From contig JAUWFX010000028.1 in assembly GCA_030606765.1 (NCBI GenBank), forward strand, positions 1 to 13,503: a DNA stretch of 13,503 bases, given 5' to 3'. The notes beneath the pieces are model-generated. The model was not told the DNA's origin and did not search any database. It saw only the letters and a list, made by a program, of their open reading frames with translations. The stretch comes from Dehalococcoidia bacterium (GTDB lineage: Bacteria; Chloroflexota; Dehalococcoidia; GIF9; AB-539-J10). This document shows, in pieces, positions 1 to 6,855 of this stretch; the stretch's first letter is position 1; each line of letters opens with the position of its first letter. Made by a program: the position numbers and the translations under genes.

Positions 1-740
1 CGATGTCCTAGCTCATGAGCCAAAGTTACCTCTATTTCATCCCATGAATATCCCTGGAGCAAAGTATCGCTGAAGATAATACGTCTAGATTTGCCCCAGC
101 CGCTTAACATGGCGTTAGCTGTAGTGGCTTTGCTGCTTAAATCCATGGTAAGGCACTCTTCAATATCAACTCCAGCCCTCCTGGCTAAATCTACCAATTT
201 CTCTTTGAGCCCTCCTTCTTCTAAGGGCTTTAATTTAAAAAATAAGGGTATAAGAAAGGTGGGTGTTAGCCGGGTGAGGATTAAGCTGACTAAGAACATA
301 ATCAAAGCAGTTGCTAGCCACCATAGCGCCGGGAGATTCCCTATAAGCCAGTAAACGATTATAACCAGACATAAGCCTAGCAGTAATTCCAGCCCCGAAG
401 CTTTAACCTTGTCCCTTAGCCAGCTTGCTAGGACTTGCTTTGATAAGCCATAGCGATGGCGCAGGACAAAACCGTAGTAATAGCCTAACGGTGCCACTAT
501 CACTCCATAGCCTGCTGCTAGTGTCAACAGATACAGGGCTGCCGACCAGGGAGAAGGAAAAGCTAGAAGGCTCGCCAGTGTAGTTGAGGCAGGGGTGAAA
601 AGAAGAACCAGTAATAAGATGCCCCCTATTCCGAGATCGAGCAATGAGCCGCGCCGCAGTAATCTATGGTATTCTCGTGCTTTCTGCTGGCGCGCCGGGT
701 CAGGGACAAGTTCTCTTAACTTCTTGAGGTCTTCCCCCAA
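1..740 (-). CDS. M48 family (Ste24/CaaX protease 1-like) membrane metalloprotease, partial
   Basis: A continuous minus-strand reading frame runs off the left edge; about 246 codons are present. It ends in HELGH (residues 242-246 if the TTG at 740 is residue 1), the zinc-binding HExxH motif of M48 metallopeptidases. Before it lie hydrophobic segments at about 33-60, 65-92 and 117-168, with RHRYGLSKQ and WLRDKVK at about 94-113, which is the layout of Ste24-type integral membrane proteases. Roughly the last 150-180 residues, including the third zinc ligand, are outside the window. No ATG or GTG fits the start. The in-frame TTG at 740 has AGGGTG five bases upstream and gives an N terminus (LVPDPARQQKAREYHRLLRR) like family members. 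It follows the CNNM gene by 45 bases and is probably co-transcribed. The family is confident, the start only moderately so. Confidence 0.85.
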   Translation of the reverse strand, partial: MGEDLKKLRELVPDPARQQKAREYHRLLRRGSLLDLGIGGILLLVLLFTPASTTLASLLAFPSPWSAALYLLTLAAGYGVIVAPLGYYYGFVLRHRYGLSKQVLASWLRDKVKASGLELLLGLCLVIIVYWLIGNLPALWWLATALIMFLVSLILTRLTPTFLIPLFFKLKPLEEGGLKEKLVDLARRAGVDIEECLTMDLSSKATTANAMLSGWGKSRRIIFSDTLLQGYSWDEIEVTLAHELGH

Positions 741-785
741 AATCGCACCCTGTTGAGATAGGATAAACTTGAGCTCCCATCTGAC

Positions 786-2060
786 CTATAATGTGGCAAT
801 GCCCTTTTCCTTGGTTACTATGACCTTCTCTATCTTTATTCCACGCATTTCAGTGATAACAAACTTAAGGTTCTGGTACTTAAAATGCTCCCCCTGCTTT
901 GGTATCCGACCAAGGTGGCTGAGAATAAAGCCGGCCACAGTCTCATAATCGCCGCTGGGTAAATTCAGCTCCAATTCCTCGTTAGCTTCCTCAATCCTGA
1001 ATCCTCCATCCAGTTGAAAGGTGCTGTCGCCAGTTACAATGAAATCCTTTTCTTGATCCGTTAGCTCATCGTGAATATCGCCGACAATCTCCTCAGTTAG
1101 CTGTCCGAGGGTAACCATTCCCGAGATTCCCCCAAACTCGTCGACAACGATTGCCGCATGATGACCACCGTCTCGCATCTCAGCCAGGAGCTCTCCCAGG
1201 CGTTTGCCTTCGGGCACAAAATAGGTCGGGCGCACCAAATCGTCGATGATGCTGTCTCTGTTGTCAGGTCCATCGGTTAACTTCATCAGCACATCCTTGG
1301 CATGCAATATACCTACCACATTATCGGTATTATCCTTATATACGGGGAAACGGCTATATCGTCCTTGGGTATAGAGATTCAAGAAATCGCTTAGCTTTGT
1401 CCCTTGAGCCACCCAGGTGATTTCCGTTCTCGGGACCATTATCTTACTCACCGGGCGGTCGGTAAATTCAAACACCTGGTGCAATATCTTTGCCTCATCT
1501 TGCTCCACCACACCTTCGCTTTCCCCGGCACTTATTGCCGAACGTATCTCGCCCTCGCTGATCAATTTTTTATCCTCCTCGGATACAGTTACTATCCTGG
1601 TAAGACTTAGCCCGATTCGCTCCAGGGCCAGGATAATGGGGTAAAAACACAATTCTATTATTTTTAGGGGATTAGCGTAGATTAGGGATAGCCGCTGGGC
1701 GTGATGCACAGCGAAAGTCTTGGGGATAACTTCGCCGAAGACCAAAATTATCGCTGTCACTCCAAAGACGGCTATAATTGGTCCCTTCACTACACCAAAA
1801 GCCGCCACGGCTATGATAGTGCCCAATGTAGCGGCAGCGATATTTACCAGATTATTACCTAGAAGGACGGTAGCCAGAAACCTCTCGGGCTTTTCGGCAA
1901 ATCTGGCCAGCTTTTCCGCTCCCTTAACACCGTTTTCCACCAGATATCTTATGCGAAGCTTGGGCAGAGCGATGAAAGCTGACTCAGCACTGGAAAAGAA
2001 GGCTGAAAGGGCTACGCAAACTAGAAAGGCTAATAAAAGCCAACTATCGGTGGCATCCAC
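786..2060 (-). CDS. CNNM/CorC (HlyC) family membrane protein with CBS pair, probable Mg2+/metal exporter
   Basis: The 424-residue protein has the complete domain order of the CorC/HlyC/MpfA group. A DUF21/CNNM transmembrane domain covers about 1-190 and includes SSAESAF near residue 23 and FGEVIPKTFA at 108-117. A CBS pair covers about 200-330, with IMVPRTEI at 207-214 and FPVYKDNTDNVVGILHAKD from 228. The C-terminal CorC_HlyC domain covers about 340-420. Characterised relatives export Mg2+ across the cytoplasmic membrane; the substrate here is not proven. The start is GTG at 2060: AGGGGGTGG lies six bases upstream, and the ATG four bases inside is out of frame. A near-consensus promoter lies about 90-120 bases upstream. 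The M48 protease gene follows in the same direction. Nothing appears truncated. Confidence 0.93.
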   Translation of the reverse strand: MDATDSWLLLAFLVCVALSAFFSSAESAFIALPKLRIRYLVENGVKGAEKLARFAEKPERFLATVLLGNNLVNIAAATLGTIIAVAAFGVVKGPIIAVFGVTAIILVFGEVIPKTFAVHHAQRLSLIYANPLKIIELCFYPIILALERIGLSLTRIVTVSEEDKKLISEGEIRSAISAGESEGVVEQDEAKILHQVFEFTDRPVSKIMVPRTEITWVAQGTKLSDFLNLYTQGRYSRFPVYKDNTDNVVGILHAKDVLMKLTDGPDNRDSIIDDLVRPTYFVPEGKRLGELLAEMRDGGHHAAIVVDEFGGISGMVTLGQLTEEIVGDIHDELTDQEKDFIVTGDSTFQLDGGFRIEEANEELELNLPSGDYETVAGFILSHLGRIPKQGEHFKYQNLKFVITEMRGIKIEKVIVTKEKGIATL

Positions 2061-2148
2061 TTATTACCACCCCCTAAGTCCCCTTCCCAACCGAATTGAC
2101 CATTTTGTTATCATTAACTTTGGCTATAATCCACACTTTATATAAGTT

Positions 2149-2177
2149 ATAATACCATTAGCTAACAAACCTGTCAA
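2149..2177 (-). promoter_or_regulatory. Sigma-70-type promoter for the CNNM/M48 genes
   Basis: On the minus strand TTGACA (2172-2177) is separated by exactly 17 bases from TATTAT (2149-2154). That is a perfect -35 hexamer and a 5-of-6 match to the -10 consensus at optimal spacing. Transcription would start near 2142 and give a leader of about 80 bases before the GTG start at 2060. It lies just outside the repeat block, between that block and the gene it would drive. Confidence 0.6.
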
Positions 2178-2213
2178 AACCCACATAATGGAGACTGATT
2201 ACTATTACCGCAT

Positions 2214-2292
2214 GTCGTTGCGAGGCTGACGGAGTCAGCCGAAGCAATCCCGTGGAGGGGTAATGAGATTGCCACGCTGCGCTCGCAATGAC
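2214..2292. repeat. 79-bp palindromic repeat unit (MITE/REP-like)
   Basis: The ends are inverted: GTCGTTGCGAG at 2214-2224 matches the reverse complement of CTCGCAATGAC (2282-2292) with one mismatch. Inside, GCAATC and GATTGC form a second nested pair. The left half also contains a perfect 7-bp hairpin GGCTGAC-GGA-GTCAGCC (2224-2240). Elements with GTCATTGCGAG ends and GCAATCTC cores are, from general knowledge, dispersed in many copies in several bacterial genomes and often yield spurious reading frames. No target-site duplication was identified, and no second copy is present in this window. Confidence 0.7.
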
Positions 2293-2363
2293 AAGGGGAG
2301 CATTTGTCGCGCTTCATTGGCATTGGATAGATCTGGGCCCCGAGGCTGTTTAAAAGTACTATC

Positions 2364-2420
2364 GTAGGGGAGGGACTCGTCCCCTCCCAATTTGCGGGAG
2401 ACTACAAGGGATTCCCCTAC
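2364..2420. repeat. 57-bp inverted-repeat element, GTAGGGGA ends
   Basis: Perfect 8-bp terminal inverted repeats, GTAGGGGA (2364-2371) and TCCCCTAC (2413-2420), enclose a smaller hairpin GGGAC-TC-GTCCC (2372-2383) whose stem extends outward with one mismatch and a wobble pair. It is unrelated in sequence to the 79-bp unit 71 bases away. The stretch between them (2293-2363) shows no gene. Together they fill most of the 422-base gap between the CNNM and ZIP genes, suggesting an insertion-tolerant site. One element could also act as a bidirectional RNA hairpin, but no clear T-tract follows. Confidence 0.55.
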
Positions 2421-2482
2421 GGAAGTTTTCGGCACGTGAATAGGTTGTTAATCAATGTCCTTCAGGTATTCCTTCATGTAGA

Positions 2483-3295
2483 CTAACCAAAGGCGACATC
2501 GAGCACCATCATTACCACAAAACCTATTATGGCTCCCATGGTGGCTAAATCGGTATTGCCACCACGCTGAGACTCAGGAACTAGCTCTTCAACCACAACG
2601 AAGATCATAGCACCGGCGGCAAAAGCCAGAGCATACGGTAAGATGGGCCTTGCCAGGATAACAGCGGCAGCCCCGATAACTCCGGCGATGGGCTCAACCA
2701 ACCCCGATAGCTGGCCGTACCAGAAACTCCTCCGCCGAGACAGACCTTCCCGACGAAGAGGCATGGAGACTGCTAGCCCTTCGGGAAAGTTCTGAATCCC
2801 GATGCCGATAGCCAAGGCGATAGCAGCCGGTAAAGTAGCTGCGGGAAAACCAGCAGCAACAGCTCCAAAGGCAACTCCGACTGCAAGACCCTCAGGGATA
2901 TTGTGCAGAGTTATGGCGAGGACAAGCAGGGTGCTGCGCCGCCAGGATGTCTTGATACCTTCGGCCTCCTCAATGGGAAAGCCAAGGTGGAGATGAGGAA
3001 GTACCTTATCAATACCCAGTAAGAAAATAGCTCCGATGAGGAAGCCCACTGCGGGTGGAACCCAGACGGGAAGGTTTCCCCCTTCAGACATTTCAATGGC
3101 CGGAGCAAGCAAGGACCAGTAGCTGGCGGCAATCATCACACCTCCGGCAAAGCCAAGCATTGTGTCGAGCACCCTCTTGCTTACATCTCTAGCCACAAAT
3201 ACTGTGGCTGCTCCGAGAGCGGTCATTGCCCAGGTGAAACATGTCGCCAAAAGAGCCTGGATTACAGGGTGGAGGTTTTGCAGGAAAGCTATCAT
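2483..3295 (-). CDS. ZIP family (GufA/ZupT-like) divalent metal transporter
   Basis: The 270-residue membrane protein has the two signature metal-binding helices of ZIP transporters: HNIPEGLAVG at 131-140 and QNFPEGLAV at 168-176. Further helices follow, with VEELVPE near 235-241. A His-containing loop (HLHLG, 101-105) precedes the core, as is usual in the family. Such proteins import zinc and sometimes iron, manganese or cobalt; the direction and metal here cannot be read from sequence. Length is normal. The ATG start is preceded by GAGG only two bases away and AAAGG eleven bases away, so translation initiation may be modest. It lies 44 bases downstream of the broken membrane-protein gene, next to the metallothionein-like gene, which fits a zinc or heavy-metal role. 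Confidence 0.9.
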   Translation of the reverse strand: MIAFLQNLHPVIQALLATCFTWAMTALGAATVFVARDVSKRVLDTMLGFAGGVMIAASYWSLLAPAIEMSEGGNLPVWVPPAVGFLIGAIFLLGIDKVLPHLHLGFPIEEAEGIKTSWRRSTLLVLAITLHNIPEGLAVGVAFGAVAAGFPAATLPAAIALAIGIGIQNFPEGLAVSMPLRREGLSRRRSFWYGQLSGLVEPIAGVIGAAAVILARPILPYALAFAAGAMIFVVVEELVPESQRGGNTDLATMGAIIGFVVMMVLDVAFG

Positions 3296-3309
3296 ATCCT
3301 CAAATACCT

Positions 3310-3339
3310 TTGGTCTTTATTCGGGAAAGACAAGACCAA
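3310..3339 (-). other. 8-bp inverted repeat / hairpin between the broken membrane-protein gene and the ZIP gene
   Basis: TTGGTCTT and AAGACCAA (3310-3317 and 3332-3339) are perfect complements around a 14-base loop; an alternative hairpin GTCTTT/AAAGAC with a 7-base loop overlaps it. It begins directly after the frame-corrected TGA stop of the upstream gene (3340-3342) and ends 14 bases before the ZIP start codon. There is no T-tract in the direction of transcription, so a leader structure or attenuating hairpin is more likely than a classical terminator. Confidence 0.35.
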
Positions 3340-3593
3340 TCACTTATTCCCCAGTTTTTTCGATTTGAAGTATTTTAACAGTGGCAGGAGCCAGATATGC
3401 AAGATTAACAAATTATGAAAGGAATTTCTAAATTTATATGAATTTTATGAGCCAGACTCTTAGTCAATAGTCCAAATGTTAGAGGTTCAACAATTCTGTA
3501 CTCAGTAATACCAAATCCAGTGATGAGACAGATTATTACCACAACTGTCAACAGCCAATGTATTGTAACTTTCATCAGTCGTTGATTAACCAT
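3340..3593 (-). pseudogene. Small two-helix membrane protein (cytochrome b-like), frameshifted
   Basis: The frame from ATG 3593 gives 62 residues and stops at 3405. The next frame continues without a gap as LLILHIWLLPLLKYF and ends at TGA 3340-3342. Adding one T to the TTT run at 3410-3412 restores a single 84-residue protein. The restored protein has two hydrophobic helices, about 11-29 and 56-73. Histidines are H12 in helix 1, H49 and H52 before helix 2, and H66 in helix 2, a pattern reminiscent of cytochrome b or DUF4405-like heme membrane proteins. Heme binding is only a suggestion. GGAG lies ten bases before the ATG. The lesion may be a genuine mutation or a homopolymer sequencing error. 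It lies between the metallothionein-like and ZIP genes. Confidence 0.65.
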
Positions 3594-3679
3594 GTTTTTC
3601 AGTCTCCAAAGAAGACTTTATTTATTCTTTGAATAACACAGCTTCCATTGCTATCTGTCTCGCATAGACATGACCCCAT

Positions 3680-3838
3680 CTAATGCTTTTCTTTCTCTTC
3701 TTCAACGGGGTGGCAGCATCCACACTTGTAAGGCCCACTACCGGTGGCATAGGGCTCACAACAATACTTAACGCCCTCCTTCTCGTAGCCCGCTCCCGCG
3801 ATGGTGCAACCACAAACCGGACATAGCTGCTCTGTCAT
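3680..3838 (-). CDS. Metallothionein-like Cys-rich small protein (52 aa)
   Basis: This short frame encodes 52 residues with eight cysteines at positions 6, 9, 11, 26, 27, 39, 41 and 42, arranged as CPVCGC, KYCCE and KCGCCHP, plus H43 and a terminal H52. The CxxCxC...YCCE...CxCCH layout resembles prokaryotic metallothioneins (SmtA/BmtA type), which bind Zn, Cd or Cu in thiolate clusters in the cytoplasm. The C terminus is charged (EEEKEKH). AGAAGG lies just upstream of the ATG at good spacing. The adjacent ZIP transporter and the copper ATPase nearby support a metal-buffering role. It could instead be a small zinc-ribbon protein, but the adjacent cysteine pairs favour metallothionein. A longer overlapping frame at 3622-3813 is its shadow. 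Confidence 0.8.
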   Translation of the reverse strand: MTEQLCPVCGCTIAGAGYEKEGVKYCCEPYATGSGPYKCGCCHPVEEEKEKH

Positions 3839-3954
3839 CTTTGCCTTCTTTTCTAAACTCTTATTGTTTATCGTCGCCGGAAATTACCTTAAATATTATC
3901 CAATTTTAAAAACCGCCACCCTTGTTGTATGTGACTTTTGTATCAATAATTTGA

Positions 3955-4260
3955 CTAGTGTGCCTTAACGTTAATCTTCAAACTATCTATTTTGCCCACC
4001 CCCTTTAATGAAGAGACCAAACCGGTTATTGTGTTGGTGATAATATCACTGGGGAAAGGGGTAAGGGGAAGTTCATTCCCATTGACGACGAGCTTGACAT
4101 CTCCTCGCTCCAGATAAAGTTCCAGGTCCCGTATGTTTTCAGCTCCTTTCAAGCAAGAGACTACAGCGACCACAGTTCGAGTTAAAAACTCCTCGGCGAA
4201 GGGGTTGAGTTCAGTAGATACATTGTTAACCGCAAGCTCTGTCCCAAGGTTCTTTTCCAT
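3955..4260 (-). CDS. Hypothetical protein with an internal tandem duplication (101 aa)
   Basis: I do not recognise a named family. The gene is credible because AGGAGGTG lies directly before the ATG at ideal spacing and it fits the gene order. The protein consists of two similar halves: residues 20-51 (starting PFAEEFLTRTV and containing VSCLKG) and 68-99 (starting PFPSDIITNTI and containing VSSLKG). I count 11 identities in 32 positions, with many conservative changes and a constant offset of 48. Each half would be an alpha helix followed by a beta strand. There is no signal peptide or membrane segment and only one cysteine. It lies 77 bases after the acetyl-CoA synthetase gene and may be co-transcribed with it, but a link to acetate metabolism is speculation. 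Confidence 0.75.
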   Translation of the reverse strand: MEKNLGTELAVNNVSTELNPFAEEFLTRTVVAVVSCLKGAENIRDLELYLERGDVKLVVNGNELPLTPFPSDIITNTITGLVSSLKGVGKIDSLKINVKAH

Positions 4261-4337
4261 TTTACACCTCCTGGCCTATAGCTACGCTGTTTAATTTTGA
4301 TTTTCCGTTCAATAGGGAATTAATATCTGACGACATC

Positions 4338-6272
4338 TTACTTCTTCTTTTCCTTCTCTTCTTTGAGCTCTTGATAGGCCTTGATTATTTCCTCCACGCA
4401 GCTTTCGTCTTCCAGAGTTGTGAGGTCACCTAGGCTGGTATTATTGGCCACAGCCTTCAAAACCCGCCGCATAATTTTGCCACTCCTTGTCTTGGGTAGC
4501 TTGGCGGCAAAATGAACCTCATCAGGAACTGCTATAGGCCCTACTACCTTTCGCATGTGACCAGCAATGTCTTTTTTCAGGTCCGGAGAAGGGTCAACAC
4601 CTTCTTTGAGCCTGGCAAAGATGACGATTCTCTCGCCTTTCACCGGGTCCTCTTTACCCACAACTGCTGCCTCAGCTACCTGAGGATGTGAGATGGCAGC
4701 GTCCTCTAACTCAGCAGTTCCGATTCTATGTCCGGCGATTTTGAGCACCTCGTCAGCCCTTCCCAAGACCCAGAAGTATCCATCTTTGTCCTTTACGGCG
4801 TAGTCGCCGGTATAGTAAACGCCGGGAAACCGTGACCAGTAGGCTTCCTTGTAGCGTTCCGGGTTTCCATGTATGCCAAGGAGCATCCCGGGCCATGGTC
4901 TCTTTATTACCAACAAACCCCTCTGCCCCGGCGGCACTGGCTTGCCATCCTCACCAACTATATCAGCCTCTACCCCCGGCAGTGGTAAAGTTGCTGAGCC
5001 AGGCTTCAGAGGCACACACTCTATACCAGGGCAAGGTGAAATCATGATGCCACCGGTTTCAGTCTGCCACCAGGTATCAACGATGGGGCATCTCTCACCA
5101 CCGACATGGCGGTAAAACCAGAGCCAGGCCTCAGGATTAATGGGCTCTCCCACGCTCCCTAACAGCTCCAGACTGCTGAGGTTATGCTTATTTAGCATCT
5201 CTTCTCCGTATCCCATGAACATCCTGATGGCTGTAGGTGAGGTGTAAAACACGCTAACTCCGTATTTCTCGATAATATCCCACCATCTCTCAATCGTAGG
5301 ATAGTCGGGAGCCCCCTCATAAAGGACTATGGCTGCCCCATGTGCCAGCGGGGCATATACTATTGAGCTATGCCCGGTAACCCAACCGACGTCAGCAGTA
5401 CACCAGTAGACTGATTCCTCTCGAAGGTCGAAAACCCACTTATAAGCAGAATAGTTCTGGACTAGATAGCCCCCGGTGCTGTGGACAATCCCTTTAGGCT
5501 TGCCCGTGGTACCCGAGGTATATAGTATATAGAGAGGGTGGTTCGACTCTACCGGCTCTGGTTCCACAAAGTGTGCTGCGCTATCAAGCAAGTCACGCAA
5601 CCAGAAGTCCCTTGATGACTTCATAGTGACCGGAACATCCGCTCTCTTAACCACAATAGCCCTCTCCACTGAAGGGCACTTTGTTAAGGCCTCATCGACT
5701 ATACTCTTCAGCGGGATTATCTTCCCCCTTCGAAATCCCCCGTCGGCAGTTACTAGTAACTTGGCTTGTATATCATTGATCCTGTCAGCCAATGCCTGAG
5801 CACTGAAACCGGAAAAAATCACCGTATGGATGGCGCCAATCCTGGCACATGCCAGCATGAAAATAGGCAGCTCGGGAATCATGGGCAGATATAAGACAAC
5901 CTTGTCCCCATCACCTACGCCACAGTTCTTTAAGACTGAGGCATATCTGTTGACTTCACGATATAGCGTAGAATAGCTTAAAACCCTTATATCGCCTGGC
6001 TCACCTTCCCAGTATATGGCTACCTTGCTCCTTCGCCAGGTCTTAGCATGACGGTCAACGCATATATGTGATGCGTTCAACCTCCCTCCTACAAACCACC
6101 TGGCAAAAGGCGGCTCCCATTCCAGTACCTTGTCCCAGGTTCTAAACCAATCTAACTGGCGTGCCTGTTCAGCCCAGAACTCCTCTGGCTTCTCCATAGA
6201 CCTTTGGTAGACATTGAGGAATTTCTTCAGAGGAAAATATCTGGACTCAAATGGTAAAGATAATTCAGCCAT
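4338..6272 (-). CDS. acs: Acetyl-CoA synthetase, AMP-forming
   Basis: The 644-residue enzyme converts acetate, ATP and CoA to acetyl-CoA, AMP and PPi in the cytoplasm. Family motifs are intact: the ATP-binding loop YTSGTTGKPKG at 251-261, DTWWQTETGG at 399-408, YTGD at 487-490, the hinge region GRADEVLKIAGHRIG at 504-518, and PKTRSGKIMRR at 593-603. W402 matches the pocket tryptophan that restricts the family to acetate (W414 of the Salmonella enzyme). K599 matches the lysine controlled by acetylation in other bacteria (K609). Length is normal. AAGGAGG precedes the ATG. A 182-base gap separates it from the Rieske gene upstream; I see no gene or clear promoter there. It may assimilate acetate or take part in acetyl-CoA turnover. 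Confidence 0.96.
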   Translation of the reverse strand: MAELSLPFESRYFPLKKFLNVYQRSMEKPEEFWAEQARQLDWFRTWDKVLEWEPPFARWFVGGRLNASHICVDRHAKTWRRSKVAIYWEGEPGDIRVLSYSTLYREVNRYASVLKNCGVGDGDKVVLYLPMIPELPIFMLACARIGAIHTVIFSGFSAQALADRINDIQAKLLVTADGGFRRGKIIPLKSIVDEALTKCPSVERAIVVKRADVPVTMKSSRDFWLRDLLDSAAHFVEPEPVESNHPLYILYTSGTTGKPKGIVHSTGGYLVQNYSAYKWVFDLREESVYWCTADVGWVTGHSSIVYAPLAHGAAIVLYEGAPDYPTIERWWDIIEKYGVSVFYTSPTAIRMFMGYGEEMLNKHNLSSLELLGSVGEPINPEAWLWFYRHVGGERCPIVDTWWQTETGGIMISPCPGIECVPLKPGSATLPLPGVEADIVGEDGKPVPPGQRGLLVIKRPWPGMLLGIHGNPERYKEAYWSRFPGVYYTGDYAVKDKDGYFWVLGRADEVLKIAGHRIGTAELEDAAISHPQVAEAAVVGKEDPVKGERIVIFARLKEGVDPSPDLKKDIAGHMRKVVGPIAVPDEVHFAAKLPKTRSGKIMRRVLKAVANNTSLGDLTTLEDESCVEEIIKAYQELKEEKEKKK

Positions 6273-6454
6273 AGCTTGACCTCCTTCAATTATTCTTGGC
6301 AGGCCTCCCTAGAAAGAGAAACTCACCCTTCCAACCCTTGCCCAATATTGTTTTGCCCTTATCAGGTGCTGGCGTTGTTATTTCATCTGCTGCGCAAGCT
6401 AACTTAGTTGGTCGCAAATATATCCTTCCTCACCCTTCCTTTTTCAAGCCAGCA

Positions 6455-6802
6455 CTAAAATTCAACCAGCACCTTGCCATCTTCAACCTTAACATTGTAC
6501 ACCTTAAGGGCCTTGGACATCTTGAGTGCACTACCGAGCTTCGACATCAGCCCTCCCTTTAACCAACGCACCACCTGCCCATTACTGATATCAAATCGAG
6601 AGCCATGCAGGGGACAAGTGACCACAGTCCCTTCGAGTTTACCCTGTGATAAGTCGCCCTTCATATGGGGACAGCGATTATCAACGGCGTAGTACTTATC
6701 TCCAACCCTGGTCAGGAGGATTTCTCGCCCCTCTGCAATTACCATCTTCATTGTTTCGCTTTTCAGTTCTTCTATTTTAGCTACCTCTATAAACTTACTC
6801 AT
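6455..6802 (-). CDS. Rieske-type [2Fe-2S] ferredoxin
   Basis: The 115-residue soluble protein has the two Rieske cluster motifs CPH at 44-46 and CPLHGSRFD at 63-71, separated by 16 residues. The two cysteines and two histidines (C44, H46, C63, H66) coordinate a [2Fe-2S] cluster. Length and the absence of a signal or membrane segment match stand-alone ferredoxins of the NirD/BphF type, which pass electrons to oxygenases or reductases or act as general carriers. No oxygenase is nearby, so the partner is unknown. An insertion of about 15 residues (LKGGLMSKLGSALKM) before the final strands looks like a family variation. GGGGGTG lies upstream of the ATG. It follows rubrerythrin by 53 bases, which suggests a redox role in the stress response. 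Confidence 0.92.
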   Translation of the reverse strand: MSKFIEVAKIEELKSETMKMVIAEGREILLTRVGDKYYAVDNRCPHMKGDLSQGKLEGTVVTCPLHGSRFDISNGQVVRWLKGGLMSKLGSALKMSKALKVYNVKVEDGKVLVEF

Positions 6803-6855
6803 AGAACACCCCCTTTCATAAATCCGAGCTATTAAGCAAATTTTTGCTCACCCGG

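Noticed and set aside
1720..2145. Plus-strand 141-codon frame opposite the CNNM gene
   Set aside because: Antisense to the CNNM membrane domain and its promoter region, with composition of a frame shadow.
2235..2435. Minus-strand 66-codon frame
   Set aside because: It lies almost entirely within the two palindromic repeats; the peptide SLRAQRGNL is the kind of spurious translation given by such dispersed elements.
3622..3813. Minus-strand 63-codon frame over the metallothionein-like gene
   Set aside because: Same strand, different frame. The 52-residue Cys-rich frame has the better ribosome binding site and a recognisable cysteine pattern.
6273..6454. Gap upstream of acetyl-CoA synthetase as a riboswitch or small gene
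   Set aside because: Only a short imperfect palindrome is visible; there is no coding frame with a start and ribosome binding site and no T-box or other leader structure.
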